Source: Austwickia chelonae (GTDB taxonomy: Bacteria > Actinomycetota > Actinomycetes > Actinomycetales > Dermatophilaceae). From it: 64,000 nt of DNA. Positions 54,544-64,000 of the stretch are shown here, piece by piece. The stretch is taken from contig NZ_CP031447.1 of NCBI RefSeq assembly GCF_003391095.1, positions 2,232,001-2,296,000 of the forward strand, in the 5' to 3' direction. The position numbers and the translations under genes are program-made. Position 1 is the first letter of the stretch, and each line of letters begins with the position of its first letter. The notes under the pieces are model-generated. The model was not told the origin of the DNA. It made no database searches and saw only the letters and a list, made by a program, of their open reading frames with translations.

Positions 54544-54656
54544 CGAGTTACCCCTCCGCTGTGTTCTCTCCCGGTCGCCGGATTCGAGTCGACCGGTGCG
54601 TGGCGTCCGTCCGTGGTCGGAGTCGGCCGTCTCACGCCGTCAGCTACCGTACGCGT

Positions 54657-55886
54657 TCACGTCCGAGGCCGGCGGATCCGGTTGCTCGCCCGACGGGTGG
54701 CACGGCGCCTGGCCATGTCGACGACGTGGACGGGCGGGGAGGACTCGGGGAGCTCGATGGACGGCGCTCCGGCCCGTTCAGCTCGACGGAGGAGCGCGAG
54801 GATCTGTTCGTTGAGGATTTCGGGGTGTTCGAGCATGATGACGTGGCCGGCGTCCTCGATCACGATGTGTTCGGCACCCGGCAGGAGTCGGACGATCTCA
54901 TCGCTGTGCGAGGGCGGGGTCAGTCTGTCGCTGCTGCCGTTGAGCACCAGCGTCTCGATACCGCGGAAGGTCGACAGGGCCTCGCGTTTATCGTGGCGGT
55001 CGAAATGAGGCATGAACGCAGAGATGACTTCCATCCGGGTGGCGAAGATCATATCGGTGGTGAGTTCGGCGATGCTCATGGGTACCGGTGACCCGAATGA
55101 TCCCCAGTCGACGACGAAGTTCATGACGTCCTTGCCTGCTCGGACGGCACCGTCAACAGCACCTTGGAAGCTGGCGAGGCGGCCTGCGGCAGCAGGGCCG
55201 AAGAGATGGACGGCTTTACCGGCCGCAGCGCCCAACCCGTAGGAGACGGTGGACAGCCCTCCGGTGCTCGTGGCGACGAAAGCGGCGCCGACGACTCGCT
55301 CCCTGACCAGTTCCGGATGGTCGAGGCCGAGCGCCATCAGCGTCATCCCGCCCATCGAGTGGCCGACCAGGACCAGGGGACCGTCCGGGGCGACCTCAGC
55401 GATGACTTTCTCGAGGTCCCTGCCCAATTGATCGATGTGGTAACTGTCCGTCTCCCCCGTACCGGACAGGCCGTGTCCACGTTGGTCCCAGAGGACGACC
55501 CGATATCCGGCCTCCCGTAAGGCCCTGCGCTGGAATACCCAGCATCGCCGGGAGAGACAGTATCCGTGGCTAAAGACGACAGTGGGTCGGCCGGCACGAT
55601 CACGATCGGGGCCCCGTGCTTCATCGACCTCGACATGCAGAGGGACACCGTCACTGGCCAGGACGACAAACTGCCGGTCCGGTTCATCGTGATAAGCGGA
55701 GTCGCGGGCCATGCCTCGTTCTTCGTCGAGAGCCAGGGCGATCCGTCGGTCTCTGCTGAGTCGATCCGCAGCGACTCCTGCGGCGGCGGTGAGCCCGGCT
55801 GCGGTCAACCCCAAGGTCACTCCGGTCACCGTGCGTAAGGTGCCCAAACCCATCCGCCAGGGTAGTCGGCTCGGCTCGTCCTTCAC
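54657..55886 (-). CDS. Alpha/beta hydrolase, membrane-anchored or exported
   Basis: 409 aa. A hydrophobic segment at about 20-40 (VTLGLTAAGLTAAAGVAA) may be a signal anchor. The catalytic Ser177 lies in GHSMGG (175-180); the oxyanion His-Gly is in FSHGYC, with the Asp in SSDRLTPP and the His in EDAGHVIMLEHPE. Substrate unknown. GTG 55886 overlaps the alr stop (GTGA) and has AAGGAG 6 nt upstream. The gene sits between alr and tsaE, a conserved actinobacterial neighbourhood. Confidence 0.88.
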   Translation of the reverse strand: MKDEPSRLPWRMGLGTLRTVTGVTLGLTAAGLTAAAGVAADRLSRDRRIALALDEERGMARDSAYHDEPDRQFVVLASDGVPLHVEVDEARGPDRDRAGRPTVVFSHGYCLSRRCWVFQRRALREAGYRVVLWDQRGHGLSGTGETDSYHIDQLGRDLEKVIAEVAPDGPLVLVGHSMGGMTLMALGLDHPELVRERVVGAAFVATSTGGLSTVSYGLGAAAGKAVHLFGPAAAGRLASFQGAVDGAVRAGKDVMNFVVDWGSFGSPVPMSIAELTTDMIFATRMEVISAFMPHFDRHDKREALSTFRGIETLVLNGSSDRLTPPSHSDEIVRLLPGAEHIVIEDAGHVIMLEHPEILNEQILALLRRAERAGAPSIELPESSPPVHVVDMARRRATRRASNRIRRPRT

Positions 55887-57037
55887 GTCGTCTCCTTGCC
55901 CACGTATTCCCGAGGCAGACGAGTGCTCATCCTGGTGATGATCTCGTAGCTGATGGTGTCTGCGGCTTCGGCCCAGTCCTGCGCTGAGGGAACCCCGGAT
56001 GCCGGGTCGCCGAAGAGGATCACCTCGTCGCCTGCTCGGCAGGTGCTGCCTGGGCCGAGGTCGACAACGTACTGGTCCATACAGACCCGGCCGGCGATCC
56101 GGAGTCGTTCCCCGGAAAGCTGTACAGGGCCGGTGTTGGAGGCACGGCGGGGTATTCCGTCGGCATATCCGACAGGGACAACGCCGATACATGTGTCCTG
56201 CCTCGGACGATAGTCGTGACCGTAGCTGACGCCTTGACCTGCTGGGATTCTCTTCACCAAGGCCAGGTCCGCAGAGCAGGTCATCGCTGGGCGCAGGCCG
56301 AAGTGCTCGGGCCCGCCGGTCTGCGGGACCGGGGACAGACCGTAGACGGCCAACCCTGGCCTGACCAGGTCAAAAGCACAATCCGGGTCGGTCAGAGTGG
56401 CTGCAGAGTTGGCCAGGTGTCGTACCTCGAGGTCGATCCCAGCACGTTCGCAGGAGTCCGCATACCTCCGGAAGGTCTCCTGCTGAGCTCGGACCGTGGG
56501 ATGTCCCGGCGCATCGGCGTAGGCGAAATGGCTCATCAATCCCACGATCGACAGGATTCCTTCGCGTTCCAGTTCTGCAGCACGAGAAATCAGCGCGATG
56601 ACGTCATCTCCGTAAGCGCCGTTACGCCCCAATCCGGTGTCCACCTTCAGGTGGACCCGCGCGGTTCGGCCGGTCCGCCGGGCAGCAGCGGCGATCTCCT
56701 CCACCGCCCATGTCCCGGCAGCAGCAAGGTCGATATCGGCCAGGACTGCGGCGTCGAAGGCTACCCCTGGGGTATGCAACCAGGACAGGATCCGGCCGCC
56801 TACTCCCTGTCGGCGCAGTTCGAGAGCTTCCTCCAACAGAGCCGTGCCCAGCCAGGTGGCCCCGCCGATGAGCGCAGCGTGAGCTGCGGGGATGAGTCCA
56901 TGTCCGTAGCCGTCCGCCTTGACCACCGCCATCACTTGAGCGGCCCCGCTACGTCTGCAGAGTTCGCGGGTGTTCTCGGTGATGGCGTCGAGGTCGATGG
57001 TGAGCCTGGCGGGGCCCACCCGTTGATCTGCTGTCAT
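55883..57037 (-). CDS. alr: Alanine racemase
   Basis: 384 aa PLP enzyme making D-alanine for peptidoglycan. Conserved RLTIDLDAITENTRELC at the start, PLP Lys40 in VVKADGYGHG, and the second catalytic Tyr in GVSYGHDYRP. Start is uncertain: ATG 57037 places the family core at residue 11 but has a poor Shine-Dalgarno; GTG 57082 is in frame with GGAAGG directly abutting it. Translationally coupled to the hydrolase gene downstream. Confidence 0.94.
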   Translation of the reverse strand: MTADQRVGPARLTIDLDAITENTRELCRRSGAAQVMAVVKADGYGHGLIPAAHAALIGGATWLGTALLEEALELRRQGVGGRILSWLHTPGVAFDAAVLADIDLAAAGTWAVEEIAAAARRTGRTARVHLKVDTGLGRNGAYGDDVIALISRAAELEREGILSIVGLMSHFAYADAPGHPTVRAQQETFRRYADSCERAGIDLEVRHLANSAATLTDPDCAFDLVRPGLAVYGLSPVPQTGGPEHFGLRPAMTCSADLALVKRIPAGQGVSYGHDYRPRQDTCIGVVPVGYADGIPRRASNTGPVQLSGERLRIAGRVCMDQYVVDLGPGSTCRAGDEVILFGDPASGVPSAQDWAEAADTISYEIITRMSTRLPREYVGKETT

Positions 57038-57148
57038 TCTGCGGTGCTGGCTCTCGGACGTGGTCTTGGCGCGCTGAATCACCCTTCCATACTGGCGTAG
57101 GAAGACCTTGATCGAGAGCTGGAAGGCAGACTCCCGGCGACCAGGAGG

Positions 57149-58669
57149 TCAGCGGCGGGAAAGCAGAACAGCCAGAGTCGGAGCCAGCTCTTCAGCGAGA
57201 TCTCGAGCACGTATCGGGCCACCGCGGCTGAGTCGTTCTGCAGCGACCCCGTGCACCAGGGAGGCAAGGCTTCCGGCATCGACCGCGGACAGCCCCGAAC
57301 AGAGGAGCGTGCCGGCGAGCCCTGCGAGAACGTCCCCTGATCCTGCAGTCGCGGCCCAAGCCGGGGCATCGGACTGAGCTCGCACGGGTAGCCCGGAATC
57401 GGTCGGCGGAACCACGTAAGTGATCTGACCTTTGAGAAGGACCGTGCTGTCGAGGAGGTCAGCAGCCCGCCGCGCGTGGGTGACCGGAGCGTTCACGATG
57501 TCCTCCCGGTCGACCTTCTCACCGGTCAGCCTGCTGAGCAGCCGTGCCAGCTCGCCTGCGTGCGGTGTCAGCAGGGTCTTCTCATGCCCGATGTGGCTCG
57601 GAGTCTCCACGAGGTCGAGTCCCCCCGCGTCGACCACTCGTGGCATGTCCGACCTCAGCACCGTGCGAACTGCATCGGCCTGTCTTACCGCCGCACTCGA
57701 ACGGTTGTCCTTGATGTCGATGCCTGGTCCGACCACCCAAGCATCGACGTGAGCGGCACCTGGAGTGGACGTGATCACCGCTTCTGGTGCCGCAGTACGA
57801 ACGAGAGTTGATGGGGTGCCCGGTCCGATATATCGCACCATCCCTGCTCCGGAACAGACCGCCCCCAGCACGGTCAGGACGGCGGCGCCGGAGTAGACCT
57901 GGCTTCCCGCGACCACGCCGAGCACGCCGCGTGAGTACTTGTCGTCGCGAGGAAGGGGAACCGGCCAGAGCCTGGCCACATCGTCGTGTTCGAGGCGTTC
58001 CGCGGCAGGAAGGCTGTGGGGTACCAACCCGATGTCAACGACGGTCAACACACCGCAGCGTGGCTCGGTGGCCAAGATGTGCACCGGTTTAGGAACACCA
58101 AAAGCCACGGTCTCGTCGGCCCAGACGCTGGCAGAAGCGATGTGTTCACCTGCCGGATCCGCGCCACTGGGCAGGTCGACCGCGATGATACGCGCATCGG
58201 CCGGTACCGCTTCGAGGATCCCCTCGATCAGGTCGGCGACAGTGGGCTGCCAGCCAGGACGTCCACCGATGCCGGTGAGCCCGTCCACCAGGATGTCGGC
58301 CTCGGCGACGATGGCCAAGACGTCCCCCGCCTTGGCCACCAGCGCGTCGACCACCTGCACCCCGCATCGCCGTGCCATATCCAGTGCTGAGGGGTGAACT
58401 CCACTCTCGGAGAGCAGCAGCGCGGCAACGCCAGCGGCGGATTCCTTCCGCGCCAACCGGGCCAGCGCATACAGGGTGTCCCCTCCGTTGCCTCCCGAGC
58501 CGACGAGCCCGACCACTCGAGCAGCGCGAGGGCGCCCTTTGACGCGACTGCGCAGCACTTTGCTGAGCCCTTTGGCTGCCCGATGCATGAGCTCCCCCTC
58601 AGGGAGCCGTTCCATCAGTACGGCTTCGGCCGCCCGAACATCCGGCACGGACCACGCCTGCAGAACCAC
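57149..58669 (-). CDS. nnr: Bifunctional NAD(P)H-hydrate epimerase / ADP-dependent NAD(P)H-hydrate dehydratase
   Basis: 506 aa. N-terminal YjeF_N domain (about 1-220) with VGLVGSGGNGGDTLYALARL; C-terminal ribokinase-like dehydratase domain with VVAGSQVYSGAAVLTVLGAV, LTPHAGELARLL and the ATP/ADP motif AWAATAGSGDVLAGLAGTLL. Repairs damaged NADHX/NADPHX. GTG 58669 has AGGAG 7 nt upstream. Follows acpS by 38 nt. Confidence 0.95.
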   Translation of the reverse strand: MVLQAWSVPDVRAAEAVLMERLPEGELMHRAAKGLSKVLRSRVKGRPRAARVVGLVGSGGNGGDTLYALARLARKESAAGVAALLLSESGVHPSALDMARRCGVQVVDALVAKAGDVLAIVAEADILVDGLTGIGGRPGWQPTVADLIEGILEAVPADARIIAVDLPSGADPAGEHIASASVWADETVAFGVPKPVHILATEPRCGVLTVVDIGLVPHSLPAAERLEHDDVARLWPVPLPRDDKYSRGVLGVVAGSQVYSGAAVLTVLGAVCSGAGMVRYIGPGTPSTLVRTAAPEAVITSTPGAAHVDAWVVGPGIDIKDNRSSAAVRQADAVRTVLRSDMPRVVDAGGLDLVETPSHIGHEKTLLTPHAGELARLLSRLTGEKVDREDIVNAPVTHARRAADLLDSTVLLKGQITYVVPPTDSGLPVRAQSDAPAWAATAGSGDVLAGLAGTLLCSGLSAVDAGSLASLVHGVAAERLSRGGPIRARDLAEELAPTLAVLLSRR

Positions 58670-58707
58670 AGGTTCTCCTTCGCTGTCATTGCCCTGCGCG
58701 GAGGACG

Positions 58708-59058
58708 TCAGTGTTCGGCGACCACGAAGGCCGTCGCGATGCCTGCGTCATGGGAGAGCGACAGATGAACCCGTGTCACACCCAGTTGTTCGGCTCGTGC
58801 AGCCACGCTACCCCGCATCACGACGGTCGGCGCTCCATCCGCGCCGCGAAGCACCTCTGCATCCGACCAGCTCAACCCTGCAGGAGCACCCAACGCTTTG
58901 GCGAGGGCTTCCTTGGCCGCAAATCTGGCGGCCAAGGACTCCAGAGGAAGCTCCGCCTCGGTCTCGGTGAAGAGCCGATGACGGAGCTCTGGAGTGCGGG
59001 AAAGCGCTCTGCCCAACCTTGCGATCTCGCAGACATCGGTGCCGATCCCTACGATCAT
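58708..59058 (-). CDS. acpS: Holo-[acyl-carrier-protein] synthase
   Basis: 116 aa, small trimeric type. [20 protein letters not shown] places Mg ligand Asp8, and [13 protein letters not shown] places Glu50; [18 protein letters not shown] ends it. It transfers phosphopantetheine from CoA to ACP. ATG 59058 is the conserved start; longer readings extend toward glmS without conservation. Lies 109 nt downstream of glmS. Confidence 0.95.
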   Translation of the reverse strand: MIVGIGTDVCEIARLGRALSRTPELRHRLFTETEAELPLESLAARFAAKEALAKALGAPAGLSWSDAEVLRGADGAPTVVMRGSVAARAEQLGVTRVHLSLSHDAGIATAFVVAEH

Positions 59059-59167
59059 CGAAGGCTGCCTACTGCTGCGGAGCAGGGCTTTCCCATAACC
59101 AGCGGACCGGCCAGAGAAAACAGCGCTGGCAGGTGGCCAGGACGGTCCGCTCCGACCGGCTCCGACT

Positions 59168-61021
59168 TCATTCGACGGTGACGCTCTTGGCCAGGTTACG
59201 CGGCTGGTCGACGTCCAGCCCCTTGGCCGTGGCCAGCTCACAGGCGAAGACCTGCAGCGGAATGATCGTGAGCAGCGGCGCGAGCAGCGGGCTGCTAGCC
59301 GGTACCTCGATCACCTCGTCGGCGAAGGGCAGGACAGTTTCGTCGCCGTCCTCGGCGATGACCAAGGTGCGTGCACCCCGAGCCCGAATCTCCTGGATAT
59401 TGGAGACGACCTTGTCGTGCAAGTGGTGCGGGGTCGACGGCGAGGGCACCACGATGAAGACAGGCTGCCCGGGCTCGATGAGCGCGATAGGACCGTGCTT
59501 CAGCTCACCTGCAGCGAAGCCCTCGGCATGGATATAGGCGATCTCCTTGAGCTTCAAGGCACCTTCGAGCGCAATCGGGTACCCGACGTGCCGCCCCAGG
59601 AAGAGCACCGAACGGGTGTCGGCCATGAAGTGGGCGATCTCCCGGATCCGCGCCATCCCACCGAGGACGGTCTCGACCTTGGCAGGGAGTTCAGCCAGCT
59701 CGGCCATCACTTCGCGGGCGGTCTCGCTGTCTCCACGCAGCTGCGCCAGGTAGAGACCGAAGAGGTAACAGGCTGCGATCTGAGCGGTGAAGGCCTTCGT
59801 CGAAGCCACCGCGATCTCTGGCCCGGCGTGGGTGTAGAGGGCGGCGTCGCTCTCCCTGGGGATCGTCGCGCCATGCGTATTACAGATCGACAGTGTGAGC
59901 GCGCCGAGTGCCCGGGCGTGTTTGACCGCCATCAAGGTGTCCATCGTCTCGCCGGACTGGCTGATGGACACCACCAGGGTGGAGTCATCGATCACGGGGT
60001 CGCAGTAGCGGAACTCGTGAGCCAGCTCGACCGCACAGGGAATCCGGGTCCAGTGCTCGATCGCGTATTTTGCGGTGAGACCGGAGTAGAAAGCGGTGCC
60101 ACAGGCCACGATCACGATCTTGGAAACTGCCCGCAGTCGATCGGGATCGATCCGCATCTCGTCGAGGACGAGATCGCCTTCAGGGTTGCTCCGACCCAGC
60201 AAAGTGTCCGCCAGGGCGTGCGGCTGCTCCAGGATCTCTTTCTCCATGAAGGAGCGGTGCCCGCCCTTCTCCGCCTGCGCGGCGTCCCAGGTGACCTCGA
60301 AGCATTTGCCCTCAGCGGGTGTCCCGTCGAAGGAGATGACGCGGACGTCCTCAGCCGTGATCGTGACGATCTGGTCCTGGTCGACTTCCATCGCCATACG
60401 AGTGTGCCCGATGAAGGCCGCCACGTCGGACCCGAGGAAGTTCTCCCCCTCCCCCAGGCCGATGACCAGGGGAGAGTTGCGACGTGCCGCTACCACGGTG
60501 TCAGGCGAGTCGGCATGGACGGCCAACAAGGTGAAAGCGCCTTCCAGACGGTTCACCACCGCCTGCATGGCCGCGGTCAGGTCGCCGCTGGAGGCGTAGG
60601 CGCGCGCCAGCATCTGCGCAGCAACCTCGGTGTCCGTCTCGGAGCGGAAGACGACGCCTTCTGCGAGGAGCTCGGACTTCAGCACGTGAAAGTTCTCGAT
60701 GATGCCGTTGTGGATGAGTGCCAGGCGGTCTTCGTCACCACCGAGGTGGGGGTGCGCATTCTCGTCGGTGGGCCCGCCATGGGTCGCCCAACGGGTGTGG
60801 CCGATCCCAGCACGGGCCGCAGGCATGGGATTGCGCTCGAGCTGAGAGCGCAGATTCACCAGTTTTCCGGATTTCTTCGCCGATACGATGCTTCGATCAG
60901 CCACCAGGGCAACTCCAGCCGAGTCGTATCCGCGATACTCGAGCCGCGCAAGGCCCTCCATGATGACTTCGAGCGCCCGCTGACCGGCCTCCGGCCCGAC
61001 GTACCCCACGATTCCGCACAT
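59168..61021 (-). CDS. glmS: Glutamine-fructose-6-phosphate aminotransferase (isomerizing)
   Basis: 617 aa, full length. Starts MCGIVGYVG with the catalytic Cys2 of the glutaminase domain; [19 protein letters not shown] follows. Two SIS sugar-isomerase domains ([20 protein letters not shown]; then [20 protein letters not shown]) and the conserved C-terminal KSVTVE. First step of UDP-GlcNAc synthesis, feeding MurB and peptidoglycan. No glmS ribozyme seen in the 76-nt gap to divergent coaA. Confidence 0.97.
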   Translation of the reverse strand: MCGIVGYVGPEAGQRALEVIMEGLARLEYRGYDSAGVALVADRSIVSAKKSGKLVNLRSQLERNPMPAARAGIGHTRWATHGGPTDENAHPHLGGDEDRLALIHNGIIENFHVLKSELLAEGVVFRSETDTEVAAQMLARAYASSGDLTAAMQAVVNRLEGAFTLLAVHADSPDTVVAARRNSPLVIGLGEGENFLGSDVAAFIGHTRMAMEVDQDQIVTITAEDVRVISFDGTPAEGKCFEVTWDAAQAEKGGHRSFMEKEILEQPHALADTLLGRSNPEGDLVLDEMRIDPDRLRAVSKIVIVACGTAFYSGLTAKYAIEHWTRIPCAVELAHEFRYCDPVIDDSTLVVSISQSGETMDTLMAVKHARALGALTLSICNTHGATIPRESDAALYTHAGPEIAVASTKAFTAQIAACYLFGLYLAQLRGDSETAREVMAELAELPAKVETVLGGMARIREIAHFMADTRSVLFLGRHVGYPIALEGALKLKEIAYIHAEGFAAGELKHGPIALIEPGQPVFIVVPSPSTPHHLHDKVVSNIQEIRARGARTLVIAEDGDETVLPFADEVIEVPASSPLLAPLLTIIPLQVFACELATAKGLDVDQPRNLAKSVTVE

Positions 61022-61097
61022 GAGGGGGAGTCTAACGGAGCCCGACGCGCCTGATCCTCAATGAGGGTGCGTCCCACTCGTGCGGGAGAATGCCCTG

Positions 61098-62051
61098 GTG
61101 TCTCATTCGCATGACTCCATCCCGTCACCGTACGTCGAACTCGACCGGTCGGCCTGGGCGCGGCTGCGGGAAGCCCATCCGCTACGTCTGACCGATGCTG
61201 ACGTCGCCCGTATCGCCGGTCTGGGCGAGCAGATCGATCTACGGGAGGTGGAGGACGTCTACCTCCCGCTATCCCGGCTGCTCAGTTTCTATGTCGAGGG
61301 AACCGATTCCCTGCACACGATCACCAGCAACTTTCTGGGCGAACGTCCAGAACGGACACCTTTCGTGATCGGAGTCGCCGGTTCTGTCGCGGTCGGTAAG
61401 TCGACCACAGCACGCCTGCTGCGAGAGATGTTGGCCCGCTGGCCGAGCACGCCTCGGGTGGAGCTGGTGACCACCGATGGCTTCTTGTATCCGAATGCGG
61501 AGTTGGAAAGACGTGGTCTCCTGGAACGCAAGGGGTTCCCGGAGAGCTACGACCAACGTGCCCTGTTACGTTTCGTTGCCGAGGTGAAGGCCGGCGCCGA
61601 TGTGGTCACAGCCCCGGTCTACAGCCACCTGGTCTACGACATCGTTCCGGACCGGCGGATCGAGGTCCGCAGACCCGATGTGTTGATCGTGGAGGGGCTC
61701 AATGTCCTGCAGAGTCCTCGGCTGCGCCCGGACGGTCGGTACGGGCTGGCGGTGTCCGACTTCTTCGATTTCTCGGTCTACGTCGATGCCCGGGTCGAGG
61801 ACATCAAACGCTGGTACATCAACCGTTTCCTGACCTTGCGGCGCACTGCTTTTGCTGACCCCGGTAGCTATTTCCACCGGTATGCGGATCTGTCCGATGC
61901 TGAGGCGGTGTCCATGGCCTCAGGAATCTGGGAGGCGATCAACGGGCCGAACCTGCGTCAGAACGTACAGCTCACCCGGGCCCGCGCGACTTTGGTCTTG
62001 ACCAAGGGCGCGGATCACAGTGTGCGGAATGTCAGGCTTCGCAAGTTGTGA
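61098..62051 (+). CDS. coaA: Type I pantothenate kinase
   Basis: 317 aa, E. coli CoaA size. P-loop GSVAVGKST at 95-103, [20 protein letters not shown], and [11 protein letters not shown] before [13 protein letters not shown]. It phosphorylates pantothenate, the first and usually feedback-controlled step of CoA synthesis. I chose GTG 61098 because GGGAG lies 9 nt upstream; GTG 61080 is also in frame and would add six residues. Confidence 0.94.
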   Translation: MSHSHDSIPSPYVELDRSAWARLREAHPLRLTDADVARIAGLGEQIDLREVEDVYLPLSRLLSFYVEGTDSLHTITSNFLGERPERTPFVIGVAGSVAVGKSTTARLLREMLARWPSTPRVELVTTDGFLYPNAELERRGLLERKGFPESYDQRALLRFVAEVKAGADVVTAPVYSHLVYDIVPDRRIEVRRPDVLIVEGLNVLQSPRLRPDGRYGLAVSDFFDFSVYVDARVEDIKRWYINRFLTLRRTAFADPGSYFHRYADLSDAEAVSMASGIWEAINGPNLRQNVQLTRARATLVLTKGADHSVRNVRLRKL

Positions 62052-62068
62052 CGCTGCGCCGGACATGG

Positions 62069-62103
62069 GCGTCCGCCACGGCTCGGGGAACCGTGGCGGA
62101 CGC
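62069..62103 (+). terminator. Hairpin after coaA
   Basis: GCGTCCGCCACGG (62069-62081) and CCGTGGCGGACGC (62091-62103) pair perfectly around a 9-nt loop, 18 nt past the coaA stop codon. May also serve the convergent transglycosylase gene (stop at 62214). No U-run. Confidence 0.7.
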
Positions 62104-62213
62104 GAGATGTCGACACCTGGATCGGAGGGGTATGTCCGGTGTCGGCACCGTCGTGGGCCAAGCCACGCTTTCGCGTCATGCCGTGGCGGCCGTTCTTCCC
62201 CCTGGGGAAAACG

Positions 62214-62957
62214 TTAGTACCAGTTGTGCGACTGGCTGTGCCCCCACGCCGCACAGGGGCTGCCGTAGCGTCCGGAGATATATCCCAGACCCCAGGTGAT
62301 CTGGGTGCTCGGATTCACTTTCCAGTCGGCTCCGGCCGAGGCCATTTTGCTCGCGGGCAGCGACTGGGGAATGCCGTAGGCCCCGGAAGAGGCATTCGTA
62401 GCGTTGAACTGCCAGCGGCTCTCTTTATTCCACAGCTGGTCAAGGCACGCGAACTCCCCTGGTCCCCAACCGCGTTGTGCCACGAGAGCGCGGGCAACAG
62501 AACGGGGGTCCGCTTGGGCACGTGCCAGGGAGGCGGCTTTGGCGGCTTCAGCATCGGCCTTGGCCTTGGCTGCCGCCTTGGCCTTGGCTTCCTTCTCCGC
62601 AATAGCGCTCTGATACGCCTGCCCGGCTTGTCGGGCAATACCGATGTGGGCCTGGCCCATGCCCCAGTAGCTGTCGCGGACTCGCCCGTTGTCGTAGATG
62701 GCCGCGACATTCTGACCCGTGGGCTTCTGTGGTTCCAGAGGCTCTTCCTGGGAGACGGATACGAAACCGAGCGCCTTGCCGCCCCCCGTGTTCGGTGCAG
62801 CATGGAGCATGCCTGCTCCGACACCGAAGAGCGCAACGACGCCAGCACCTGCAGCCAGTGGCCCGCGGCGCTGTTTGGCGATACGTTCTGCGGCGCGACG
62901 CCTGGACTGGACGTCGCGGCGACGCATCCCCCGGTGGGATCCCTCATAGTTCGACAC
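62214..62957 (-). CDS. Cell-wall lysozyme-fold protein (transglycosylase / aggregation-promoting-factor C-terminal type)
   Basis: 247 aa. A very basic N-terminus (10-32) is followed by one hydrophobic segment (33-54), a short linker, an Ala/Lys-rich coiled coil (about 113-150), and a C-terminal lysozyme-like domain with candidate catalytic Glu179 in LDQLWNKESRWQFNATNAS and the SSGAYGIPQSLPASKM and WGLGYISGRYGSPCAAWGHS motifs. Such domains cleave or bind peptidoglycan. GTG 62957 has GGAGG 7 nt upstream, deciding the start. Expected to act outside the membrane. Confidence 0.83.
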   Translation of the reverse strand: MSNYEGSHRGMRRRDVQSRRRAAERIAKQRRGPLAAGAGVVALFGVGAGMLHAAPNTGGGKALGFVSVSQEEPLEPQKPTGQNVAAIYDNGRVRDSYWGMGQAHIGIARQAGQAYQSAIAEKEAKAKAAAKAKADAEAAKAASLARAQADPRSVARALVAQRGWGPGEFACLDQLWNKESRWQFNATNASSGAYGIPQSLPASKMASAGADWKVNPSTQITWGLGYISGRYGSPCAAWGHSQSHNWY

Positions 62958-63134
62958 GGGACGACCTCCGCTGTAGAGCAACAGCGATCCGTGGCCATGG
63001 GCCCCCTGACCGCAGTGAGCGACGGGAGGTTCACATAACCTTTATCGGATCGATACCTTGCCCTAGCCTGCACTAGGTCGAACGATCGACAAAGTCCTTT
63101 CCCGTTATCGTCTCGATATCTGAGCGATGCGATA

Positions 63135-64000
63135 TCAGATCTCTCCGCCCTCCAAGAGGCGAGTCACCAGAGCCGCAATCGGGCTCCGTTCACTCCGGGT
63201 CAGAGTGACATGCGCGAAAAGAGCGTTCCCCTTGAGCTTCTCGATCACGGCAGCAACGCCATCATGCCGACCCACCCGCAGGTTGTCCCGCTGGGCCACG
63301 TCATGGGTCAACACCACCCGAGAATTCTGCCCGATTCTCGACAGAACGGTCAGCAGAACGTTCCGTTCCAAGGACTGTGCTTCGTCCACCACGACGAAGG
63401 CATCATGCAGCGACCTCCCCCGGATATGGGTCAACGGCAGCACCTCCAGCAGGCCCCGGTCCAGAACCTCCTCCACCACTTCGTTACTCACCACAGCAGA
63501 GAGAGTGTCGAAAACCGCCTGCGCCCAAGGGCCCATCTTCTCGCTCTCGCTCCCGGGCAGATAGCCGAGCTCCTGACCACCCACCGCGTACAACGGGCGG
63601 AAGACGACCACCTTGCGGTGCTGTCTTCGCTCCAGCACTGCTTCCAAGCCCGCGCACAAGGCCAAGGCGCTCTTCCCGGTCCCTGCCCGTCCTCCCAGGC
63701 TGACGATCCCGATGTCCGGGTCCAGGAGCAGATCGATCGCGATCCGCTGCTCTGCGCTACGGCCATGCAGCCCGAAGACATCCCGTTCACCGCGGACCAG
63801 GCGTACCGAACCGTCCGCCATCACCCGTCCCAGCGCGTGCGAGTGCGGCGCAGACAGCACCAGCCCCGTATTCACCGGAAGCGGCCCAGACAGGGACATC
63901 GTCGTTCGACCCGCCTCGTACAACAGGTCCATCTCCTCGGCACCGACCTGGTGCTCGACCAGACCGGTCCACCCCGAATCGGCCACCAGCTCAGCCCGGT
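63135..64000 (-). CDS. PhoH-family ATPase (probably PIN-PhoH), N-terminal part beyond window
   Basis: At least 288 codons remain open to the window edge. Walker [15 protein letters not shown] and Walker [13 protein letters not shown] are present, with [14 protein letters not shown] and the C-terminal arginine region typical of PhoH. In actinobacterial PhoH2 a PIN ribonuclease domain precedes this ATPase/helicase domain; here that part would lie beyond 64000. The first in-frame GTG at 63986 is probably internal. Confidence 0.88.
   Translation of the reverse strand, partial: RAELVADSGWTGLVEHQVGAEEMDLLYEAGRTTMSLSGPLPVNTGLVLSAPHSHALGRVMADGSVRLVRGERDVFGLHGRSAEQRIAIDLLLDPDIGIVSLGGRAGTGKSALALCAGLEAVLERRQHRKVVVFRPLYAVGGQELGYLPGSESEKMGPWAQAVFDTLSAVVSNEVVEEVLDRGLLEVLPLTHIRGRSLHDAFVVVDEAQSLERNVLLTVLSRIGQNSRVVLTHDVAQRDNLRVGRHDGVAAVIEKLKGNALFAHVTLTRSERSPIAALVTRLLEGGEI

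Noticed and set aside
59417-61054. 545-codon open frame antisense to glmS
   Set aside because: glmS is unambiguous on the opposite strand; the antisense translation shows no motif.
61022-61097. glmS ribozyme upstream of glmS
   Set aside because: The gap to divergent coaA is only 76 nt and shows no ribozyme core; this element is mainly a Firmicutes feature.
62958-63134. Possible c-di-AMP (ydaO-type) riboswitch before the wall-associated protein gene
   Set aside because: Such riboswitches often precede actinobacterial wall hydrolases, but the conserved core strings are not present here.
1-64000. Mobile elements, CRISPR arrays, prophage or toxin-antitoxin genes
   Set aside because: No transposase, integrase, phage or direct-repeat array was found; gene order is typical core chromosome.

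Overview
The window is a gene-dense, high-GC chromosomal segment of an actinobacterium. Supporting evidence is the order tRNA-Trp/secE/nusG/rplK/rplA/rplJ preceded by murB, a hadAB-like pair, rpmG and tRNAs; a 14-gene nuo operon with menaquinone genes on either side; the glmS-acpS-nnr-alr-tsaE-tsaB-rimI-tsaD order; GTG starts; and a BioQ-like biotin operator. A member of Micrococcales (Dermatophilaceae/Intrasporangiaceae-like) is my best guess; species cannot be fixed from the sequence alone. I see no insertion sequence, prophage, CRISPR array or plasmid function: this is core chromosome.

Layout. 1-5952 (minus strand): translation and transcription genes read leftward from tRNA-Thr and tRNA-Met through rpmG, hadA/hadB-like dehydratases, murB, tRNA-Trp, secE, nusG, rplK and rplA to the L10 leader and the start of rplJ. 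6040-7968: bioY-bioM-bioN biotin ECF importer with an upstream operator. 8282-11316 (plus): pntAB proton-translocating transhydrogenase. 11412-15550 (minus): malic enzyme with aroQ, a crotonase, a metal-receptor-fold protein and tRNA-Tyr. 15723-18878 (plus): YajQ, an amino acid permease and L-asparaginase. 18917-23743 (minus): pepN, htpX and a three-gene cassette resembling NuoI, NuoC and NuoB. 23935-26929 (plus): korAB 2-oxoacid:ferredoxin oxidoreductase, divergent from that cassette. 26989-27624: a TetR regulator with a candidate own operator.

28037-44961 (minus) is a complete nuoA-N operon with a polyprenyl diphosphate synthase translationally coupled to its 3' end. 45106-50645 holds quinone genes: a MenJ-like reductase, MenG/UbiE, and convergent menF and menD. 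Together this is a respiratory block in which complex I is built beside enzymes making and modifying its menaquinone. 50642-61021 (minus): a PfkB-fold protein with a degenerate active site, then the t6A tRNA-modification set (tsaD, rimI, tsaB, tsaE), an alpha/beta hydrolase, alr, nnr, acpS and glmS. 61098-62051 (plus): coaA. The right end carries a wall-associated lysozyme-fold protein and a PhoH-family ATPase cut by the window edge.

The most unusual items are the stand-alone NuoB/C/I-like cassette facing korAB, the PfkB-fold protein lacking its catalytic aspartate inside the menD-tsaD cluster, a crotonase lacking both usual catalytic glutamates, and a pattern of long, often perfect intergenic hairpins without U-tracts.
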